Below, in pieces: positions 57,476 to 64,000 of a stretch of 64,000 nt of DNA. This stretch comes from Ustilaginoidea virens. Taxonomy: Eukaryota; Ascomycota; Sordariomycetes; Hypocreales; Clavicipitaceae. The stretch is from contig NC_057319.1 of NCBI RefSeq assembly GCF_000687475.1, positions 1,178,001 through 1,242,000 of the forward strand. Direction: 5' to 3'. A program made the position numbers and the translations under genes. Positions within the stretch are counted from its first letter, which is position 1; each line of letters begins with the position of its first letter. Under the pieces are notes generated by a model, which saw nothing but the letters and a program-made list of their open reading frames with translations, was not told the DNA's origin and searched no databases.

Positions 57476-59409
57476 ATGGCAGCAGAAACCCTGCAGACGT
57501 CCGAGTCGCCCAAAGACGCCGCCGGGGCTTGCGAGGCGGACGATGCACGCAGCGGCCCCAGCGAAGCCGGCCCCGGCCCCGGCCCCGGCCCCGGCCCGTC
57601 TCGCGCCCTGGGGCTCGACCAAACGCGCGACATCACCGAGGCCGAGCACCAGCTCGGCTTCTGGGAGGCCATCAAGCTGTACCCGCAGGCCACCTTCTGG
57701 GCCATGTTCTTCTGCATCGCCGTCGTCATGGCCGGCTTCGACGCCCAGATCATCACGTCCTTTTACGCCCTGCCGGCCTTCCAGGCCAAGTATGGCGACT
57801 GGCTCGGCCATCATTACGAAGTTGCCGCGCCTTGGCAGACCGGCCTGGGCATGGGCAACCCCATCGGCCAGGTGCTCGGCGCCCTGGCCAGCAGCTATCC
57901 ACTGCATTACCTGGGCCGCCGACGGACTCTCGGGCTGTGCTGCGCGTGGTCCATCTGCTTCGTCTTCGTCCAGTTCTTCGCCACCTCCATCGAGATGCTG
58001 TGCGTGGGCGAGATCCTGGGCGGTCTCGCCTACGGCTTCTACGTCGTCATAGCCCCGACCTACGCGTCGGAGGTCTGTCCCCTCATCTTGAGAGGATTCC
58101 TGACCACCTGCGTCAATCTCGCCTTCGTCATAGGCCAGTTTATTGCGCAGGGGTGTGCGGCCGGCGTGGAGACCCGGTTGGACGAGTGGGCGTACAGGAT
58201 TCCATTTGTCCGTTTGTTTCGTTTCGCCTTTGCCTTTGTTTTTTTTCTCCACAAGGGTCCCCGGCTGTTGACTTTCCACCAGACCCTCTCTTGACAATAT
58301 GAAGGCTTACGTCTACGTATGATAACCACAGGCAATTCAATGGGTCTGGCCAGTGGTCCTGCTGGCTGGACTCCCGTTTGCCCCCGAGAGCCCCTACTGG
58401 CTTGTCCGCCGGGGGAAACGGGACGACGCCCGCAAGGCCTTGCTGCAGCTCACGTCCAAGGAAAACCGCCCCGACGTCGACAAGATCCTCCTCGGCATCG
58501 AGCAGACCGACCTGCTCGAGCGCGAGTATGCCACCGAAACCACCTACCGGGACTGCTTCCAGGGCGTCAGCCTGGTCCGCACCGAGATTTCCGTCATGGT
58601 GTACCTCATCCAAGTCATCGCGGGCAATCCCCTCATCGGCTACGCAAACTACTTTTTCGAGCGGGCCGGGCTGCAGCCTTCTGATGCGTTTAGCAGTACG
58701 TTTTCCCGTTTCCCATTGTCCTGACCCAAGCGTGCCTTTGCTCAACCTGCCAAAGTGGGAGTCGGAAACACGGCCCTCGGGTTCACCGGAACGGTCTTGT
58801 CCTGGCCTTTGATGAACTACGTACGTGTGTTTTCTTTTTTTTTTTTTTTTTGGTCTTTCTTTGCTATTACTTTCCCTCCCCTGCAATCAGAGTTCGGAGC
58901 ATTTACAGCGGCAGTTCAACCTGGGCCGTCGCACAATCTACACCGCGGGCATGGTGGCCATGACGGCGCTCCTCTTCGCCATCGGCTTCCTCAGCATACC
59001 CAGCGACAGCAACGGCGCCGTCTGGGCCATGGCATCCCTCATGGACGTCTGGACCTTCGTGTACCAAATGACCGTGGGGCCCATCTGCTTCGTCGTCATC
59101 TCCGAGATTTCCGCCACGCGGCTGCGTGAGCGCACCATTGCGGTCGCCACGGCCGTGCAGGCCGCCGCGAGCATCGTCTTCACCGTCGCCATGCCCTACA
59201 TGCTCAATTCCAACGAGGCCAACTGGGGCGGCAAGGCGGGCTTTCTGTTTGGCGCCATCAGCGCCGTGTGCTTGGTGTGGTGCTACTATCGATTGCCCGA
59301 GAGCCGGGGCCGGACGTACGAGGAGCTGGACATTTTGTTCGAGAGACGCGTTCCCGCAAGGAGGTTTGGAGAATATGATTTGCTGGCTGAGGCCCAAGCC
59401 CACCCATGA
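57476..59409 (+). CDS. MFS sugar permease (hexose/alpha-glucoside type)
   Basis: Plasma-membrane sugar:proton symporter of the MFS sugar porter family. Four exons are inferred: 57476-58207, 58332-58695, 58756-58820 and 58891-59409, giving 559 residues and about 12 membrane spans. Landmarks are GFDAQIITSFYALPAFQ in the first span region, LGRRRTLGL between spans 2 and 3, PESPYWLVRRGKRDDARKAL at the central loop, and PESRGRTYEELDILFERRV after span 12. The acidic and Pro-rich N-terminus has a GP repeat (GPGPGPGPGP) from GGCCCC units. The layout is nearest to the maltose/alpha-glucoside permease branch, but the substrate cannot be read from sequence. The first donor, GTCCGT, is weak; the join FAIQWVWPVVLLAG is family-like. 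Confidence 0.93.
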
Positions 59410-60214
59410 GCGTATTGGAGATGCTTAGAGTTTTTTTTTAGTTTTTTTTAATAGGCAGGGTCACAGGTGAAACATGTTGGCGGTATTTCGTCAACCTTGA
59501 TTTGCATCTGCTATTGCCACAAGTATGAAGTGTTCCTTTCCAGGCTGAAACTCCGTAACAGGCGGTCCCAGCTGGTTCCCGGTGCCAGTCAGGCTCGTTG
59601 GCTCTGCTGGATAAACGCAATATTGTTGCAGACTTTTCGCAAGCACGCTTGTGACGATATAGCTGCCTTGCATCGATGACGAACTGAATGTACCTAGTTT
59701 CAGGTTGATACTGATGGCATTGTTGCCTGGCACGTTTCACATCAAGACCGATGCGTGCTAAAGAAGTGCCAAGGTAGGCCTTGCTGATCCTTTCTTCCTC
59801 TCCAGCATCACCTAGGCGTACATACTACTGCTCCTTCTCCCAGAGTGTCATCACCAGTGGTCAGTAGTAAGTGATATTTCAGCGGCAGGCAGGGTCTATA
59901 ACGGTACGAAAGGGATATCAGTATCTCTTGCACAGGTGGCCAGTAGGGCCATCCCCTTTGATCGCTACATACATGTGGTAAGGTAGGTATATATCTACAA
60001 AAGCTAGGAAACATACATCATCAGCCCTCATTGCCCATGACATGGAGAAGAAGCCCATCGTTCCACAGGTAGTCAGGCATAAAAATATACAGGGAAACAA
60101 AGGGAGCAAAGTAAAAGACGCAGTATTACCATACAGCCATCCCACCTTTAGGATAGTATCTCTCGGCATGTCAAAATGAAAAGCAATCATAAAACGGGTA
60201 TGGTAATCACTGCG
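59410..60214. other. convergent intergenic region
   Basis: Shared 3' region of the permease and the chromodomain gene, starting with two T runs (59431-59450). More AT-rich than most of the window. No gene seen. Confidence 0.65.
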
Positions 60215-61121
60215 TCAATTCCTACTGCCACGTCGGTGTCGTTTTCTCACGCGTTTCGCCGCCTTGACCGATTTCCAGTACTCAACCACTGCATCAGGGG
60301 CAGTCTCTTGGAGGACTGCTTGCGGCACCCACGTTGCATCTTCGGGTCCATAACCTACCCATTCAACGAGAAGGCTCTTCCCGTTCCTGCTGTGCTTTCG
60401 AATGGCGTGGATGTCGAATAGGTCGGGGTCTTTTTCATTCGTAGGCCGTCCGCCTATGGTCTTCCAGTAGCCCAGTAGGGCCTCTGGCGCGTCTTGGTGC
60501 AAGATGGCTTCTTTTTCCCACGTGCACTCGCCGTTTTCCCATTCGACCTGGATCTCGATGGAGTTGCCAGCCCAGCGGTGATCAGAAAGTCGATTGAAGG
60601 GGTATTCGACTTGCTGTGCTGGGATGTCATCGTTGGCGCCTGGTGAAGCAGCCGGGGAGAGGGACGGCTCGATGACTATGTTTAGTCTGGGCCGTGAATT
60701 TGCGGACGAATTCTGTGCCAGTTGACTTGGAGAGCTCGCTGACGCCTGCGCTGGAGATTTGAAAGGCTGCGTCGTGGGAGGCTCACACGGCACTGAGTGT
60801 AGTTTGGGTTCAAGGGTGATTTGGACTGCAGCCATTATCTTTGAGCTTGGTTTGGGTCCAGATGGAGGGTGTGATGCATTCTGCTGTTTTTCTCGTCGAG
60901 CACATCGCACAGGTCAGCAGTCAACAGTCGATAGAGAACTTTATGCCGTCGAGATGCAGGGATCTTACGTGTCTCTCAGCCTTGGTCTTTTGGGGCAGCT
61001 TTCGTCGGAGCTGCTTGGCGAGCCTCACTCTGGAACCCGGAGTCGATGACGCCTCTGGTTGCTCGGACGCCTCTCGGGGAGGAAAGACGGAAGCAATAAG
61101 TCGGTCCATTGCAGTTTCCAA
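60215..61121 (-). CDS. protein with two tandem chromodomains
   Basis: Two exons are inferred: 61121-60969 and 60883-60215 (85-bp intron, branch GCTGAC), giving 273 residues. Residues 1-140 are basic then low-complexity. Two related chromodomain-like modules follow: about 143-192 (VEYPFNRLSDHRWAGN, VEWENGECTW) and about 205-256 (LFDIHAIRKHSRNGKS, VEWVGYGPEDATW). Both end in a helix with APxAxxxYWK. The C-terminus is very basic (RVRKRHRRGSRN), suiting DNA or RNA contact. Module 2 keeps the three cage aromatics (F207, W226, Y229); module 1 keeps Y145 and W166 but lacks the third. Role in reading methylated histones is inference; no named orthologue recognised. The acceptor is a tandem CAGCAG, so one Gln may be optional. 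Confidence 0.8.
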
Positions 61122-61801
61122 GGCTCAGAGAGACCCCTTGCGCATGACATTCGAACCCTGCCTGTTCTTGAGGAATATTGAGCAGCGCATGGCCGCTTCC
61201 GCCAGGTGTGACCGAGCTCATTGCATCGAGGTGCACGTGACGGTACCCTGGCTCGGAACAGAAGGAGCGATCATGCAGAAAGTTCGCATCTCATTGGCCG
61301 TCACGGATTTCATCTTATGGTACGGTACGTAGACTGTCGAAAGAAGAAGTGCATTCGTCAACAAACGTGTTCATGTCATCTCGCATTGACTGGAACAAGA
61401 AACCGCTGTCACTGTATGTTAGCTCAGATTCACTGGAGGCTGCTCCCATCACCAACCGCGGGGATTAAGTCATATGAGGCATTGGTGAGGACTACGATAT
61501 TTATGAGCTTTCGTCTCTCTAACTTTCGTTCACGTTAAGCTCGCCCTCGCCTAGTATCAGAATCTAGCGTGAACTCGCGACGATTTGACTAACCTTGTGA
61601 TATATGGTGACGCAAGAAACGGAAAGCATGTCCGCACTGGAAAATTACGGCGGGTGGCAGAAGAGAACAGAGCAACAGTCCCTATCCAACCAAAAAATGA
61701 ATTATCATATCCCTCCAAACTACACGGCAGCCAGAGGACATCATAATACATGTTGGTCTCTGGACAGGCGACTTTGAATACCAGGCCAACCATGTGTAGC
61801 A
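61122..61801. other. intergenic region
   Basis: Upstream of the chromodomain gene and downstream of the protease-like gene. Relatively AT-rich, with no repeat arrays and no gene seen. Confidence 0.65.
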
Positions 61802-63475
61802 CTATGACAACTCATACACCGGCTGCGTTATTTGCACAGGTTTGCCGGAAGTCTCGTGTATTTGCGGCGTATATGGCACACACTTGGGCTCATACATGCT
61901 GGCACCTGGCATCCCCTCTTTCTCCCTGAAGTATGTCTCTTGGCATGGCTCCTGGGTGGCTTGTTTCCCATGTTTGCGTTTGCACCACCAAATCAACAAG
62001 GCACCAAGGATGACGAGAACTGCAGCAGTGGCGCCAATGCTAATTCCTGCCTTGCCTCCTGTTGAAAGGCCCAGGTCTGATTTCGATTCAGCCCCTTGTC
62101 CCTGGGGTACGGAAGGGCCGCTATTGGACGCTGCGAGACTTGACCAGATAGGATCCCAAGACGCCACCCAGTCGTTGCCACTTCCTCGGATAGAGACGTC
62201 ATCTGGCTGCATACTGACGACGTCGGCATTGGCCGGGATGTTCGGACCCGGAGCTTGACCCAGCCACCAAGTTTCTTTGTGCCAATTGCCAGCGAGGAAT
62301 GCGTCCTGCAGGAAGGCTCGGCCGAGCACGTAGGAGCCAGTTCCTCCAGTGCTGCAGGGAAAATACGGAACTGGCTCGTCCACCAGTGGAGGTTCGAGGG
62401 TAAGGTTGAGATGTTGAAAAGGCACATGAACGGCCACTGATTTTGTGTTGTCACTGCCCATGAATGAGAAGCTGAGAACCGAGGCCGAGTTGACAATGTC
62501 TTTGTACCGCGGGTCCTTGGTGTTCCACAGGTACAAGCCCAAGGAGCCGTTGTACGTGACGGGCAGATGGGCCGAAATACCCTCGCAAGTCGTCCTGGGC
62601 AATGTCAGATAGGGGCTGCATCCGTCCAGGGTCACGGGTATCCCCGTCTTTGGCATTGATGAGTTTCCCTTTAGCAAGAGATTCGCCTTCTTATCGGAAA
62701 GGTCAAACGGCGATGGTCCCCTGACGACCTTGATGCTTATATCTGTGAGTAAGACTGGTGTTGATGGCTCACCCGCCAGAGTCAGCACGTCTCCGGTAAG
62801 GCGATTTCTGTCAAAGCCGCCAAAGCTGAGAGATCCCTGCATAGGGGATGCCGCGGACGCCGAGCCGATGTGCATACCGAACGAACTAGATGGCACTGCG
62901 CCATTTCGGTAAAGATACCAGGGAAAGATGGTCGCATTTATCAAGTCTCTGCCCGGCAAGCCGTACGACTGGTTATCAGCGCCAGCTCCTAGGGAGAGAC
63001 AGCCGGCAAAAAGAGGAAACCACTGTCCGCCTGGATATGCCATCATCTGATCGTCAACCAGGGCAAGCGAGCAGTTCGGTACCGCTTCGCCGACCACATC
63101 GCAGGTATCGGAATAGGTGTCGAGGTTTTTACCCTTCATCTGCACTCCAGCCATTACGTCTTGGACGTCGGTCTTGAACTGTATCCCATTCAGCTGGTCA
63201 GCTACAGCCTTGTCCTTGAGGTACGTCCCGGAAGTACAGTGACCCGTTGAGGCATTCTTGGAGCAATAGCTCGACGTTGGCACAATGGTCTGCCATAGGC
63301 GGCCGGGAAAAAGCATAAGAGGCTGGGAGTCGCCTCCTATGGAAACCCGAACGGCGTTCCAAGGACCGTCAGGGCCCACTGGCTTGGTAGCCCAGGTCGC
63401 CGTCTTGGGTCGACCGTTGTCCGCCGAGGCAACCGAGATGCTGAGTCCCAGTACAAGCAATAAACATGTACGCAT
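61802..63475 (-). CDS. membrane-anchored aspartic-protease-like protein lacking catalytic aspartates
   Basis: Intronless, 557 residues. A signal peptide (MRTCLLLVLGLSISVASA) is followed by an extracellular body with a pepsin-like (A1) layout and many potential N-glycosylation sites. One membrane span lies at about residues 476-498 (AGISIGATAAVLVILGALLIWWC) and a cytosolic tail of about 59 residues follows, starting KRKHGK. A1 features include GCLSLGAGADNQSYGLPGRD, SLSFGGFDRNRLTGD and SYVLGRAFLQDAFL. The first catalytic DTG position reads LMLFPGRLW (residues 53-61), and the second D[ST]G reads LDGCSPYLTLP. It is therefore probably a pseudoprotease; a sensor or adhesion role would be speculation. 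The start is the Met of the signal peptide; an in-frame Met lies slightly upstream. Confidence 0.85.
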   Translation of the reverse strand: MRTCLLLVLGLSISVASADNGRPKTATWATKPVGPDGPWNAVRVSIGGDSQPLMLFPGRLWQTIVPTSSYCSKNASTGHCTSGTYLKDKAVADQLNGIQFKTDVQDVMAGVQMKGKNLDTYSDTCDVVGEAVPNCSLALVDDQMMAYPGGQWFPLFAGCLSLGAGADNQSYGLPGRDLINATIFPWYLYRNGAVPSSSFGMHIGSASAASPMQGSLSFGGFDRNRLTGDVLTLAGEPSTPVLLTDISIKVVRGPSPFDLSDKKANLLLKGNSSMPKTGIPVTLDGCSPYLTLPRTTCEGISAHLPVTYNGSLGLYLWNTKDPRYKDIVNSASVLSFSFMGSDNTKSVAVHVPFQHLNLTLEPPLVDEPVPYFPCSTGGTGSYVLGRAFLQDAFLAGNWHKETWWLGQAPGPNIPANADVVSMQPDDVSIRGSGNDWVASWDPIWSSLAASNSGPSVPQGQGAESKSDLGLSTGGKAGISIGATAAVLVILGALLIWWCKRKHGKQATQEPCQETYFREKEGMPGASMYEPKCVPYTPQIHETSGKPVQITQPVYELS

Positions 63476-64000
63476 CGTCTTTTTCAATTCAACGTCTTGC
63501 CTCTGAAAGCAGACCGTTGGGGTGGGGGGTAGTCGTTGTTTGAAGTTTGTCATTTGTTTAAAGGAAGCTGGGGAGGCAGCCACGGACAGACAGACGGTAA
63601 GGCGACTCGCGAGATTTATGTTGGCCCAATCCCCCTTGAAACAGCCCGATCAGCGCTCAGCCAGTCTTGAGCAGCATTTTTTTAATCAATTTGCAGAACA
63701 AAATTACGATGGGGTTCGCTCTCGTTTCCTCAGGTCGTGTAGTTTGTGCGCAAACAGCCGGGCCTGGGAGACGGGTCAGTATAGAACCAACCCGTCTAAG
63801 CCCCTTTTATTGATCTGACATCTGACAATATTTTATTTAGTTTCAAATGAGTGAGAAGGGACGGATGTGGGGAGTGTGCGGGATCCCAAAGAACACCTTT
63901 CTCTGTTGTTTGCCATGAGCAAGGGATCGTATGCTGCCCGTGCGCGATGGCTTATGGATTATCTCCCTTTATATAAGCAAACGTTCTACACATTAATCAA
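63476..64000. promoter_or_regulatory. upstream region of the protease-like gene
   Basis: Presumed promoter; the neighbour to the right lies outside the window. Ends in an AT-rich stretch with tatataagc-like bases near 63970. No gene seen. Confidence 0.4.

Noticed and set aside
59918..60190. 90-codon open frame on the minus strand past the chromodomain gene
   Set aside because: No family, no promoter signal and inside a likely 3' UTR.

Overview
The window is nuclear DNA of a filamentous ascomycete. The protein set points to Sordariomycetes and, by overall feel, to Hypocreales; no species is claimed. The evidence is short introns (mostly 53-185 bp) with GT-AG ends and GCTGAC/CTAAC-type branch sites, GC-rich third codon positions, monocistronic genes on both strands, and intergenic DNA full of homopolymers and minisatellites. 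I see no prokaryotic operon, phage, CRISPR array, rRNA, convincing tRNA or intact transposon.

Sixteen protein genes are well supported, and one small gene is likely. Left part (1-24 kb): 3' end of an ISWI remodeller (+), eIF3i/TIF34 (-), a large unrecognised protein with five tandem Cys modules (+), C1-tetrahydrofolate synthase (+), a SAP-like multi-pass membrane protein (+), a DUF3405 type II membrane protein (-), the replication licensing factor CDT1 (-) and a small TATA-box gene (-). Middle (24-46 kb): gamma-tubulin complex protein GCP3 (-) divergent from the SAGA subunit HFI1 (+), the PKA regulatory subunit (+), the splicing factor SPF27/Cwf7 (-) and an STF2-like hydrophilin (-). Right part (46-64 kb): SPT6 (-) divergent from a HAD hydrolase (+), the STE7-type MAP kinase kinase (-) divergent from an MFS sugar permease (+), a tandem chromodomain protein (-) and a membrane-anchored aspartic-protease-like protein without catalytic aspartates (-).

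The genes form no single pathway or biosynthetic cluster. It is a core-genome stretch rich in transcription and chromatin functions (ISWI, SAGA, SPT6, chromodomain), RNA and translation (SPF27, eIF3i), cell cycle (CDT1, GCP3) and signalling (PKA-R, STE7). Exon structures were joined by hand from reading frame, splice consensus and conserved protein sequence.

The most unusual points are the five-fold Cys-module protein, a dispersed intergenic motif GTACGGAGTAC, a 60-bp tandem duplication over the SPT6 stop codon, a start codon split by an intron in the STF2-like gene, an open N-terminal extension on C1-THF synthase, long T-tracts just after several stop codons, and two chromodomains of which only one keeps a full aromatic cage.
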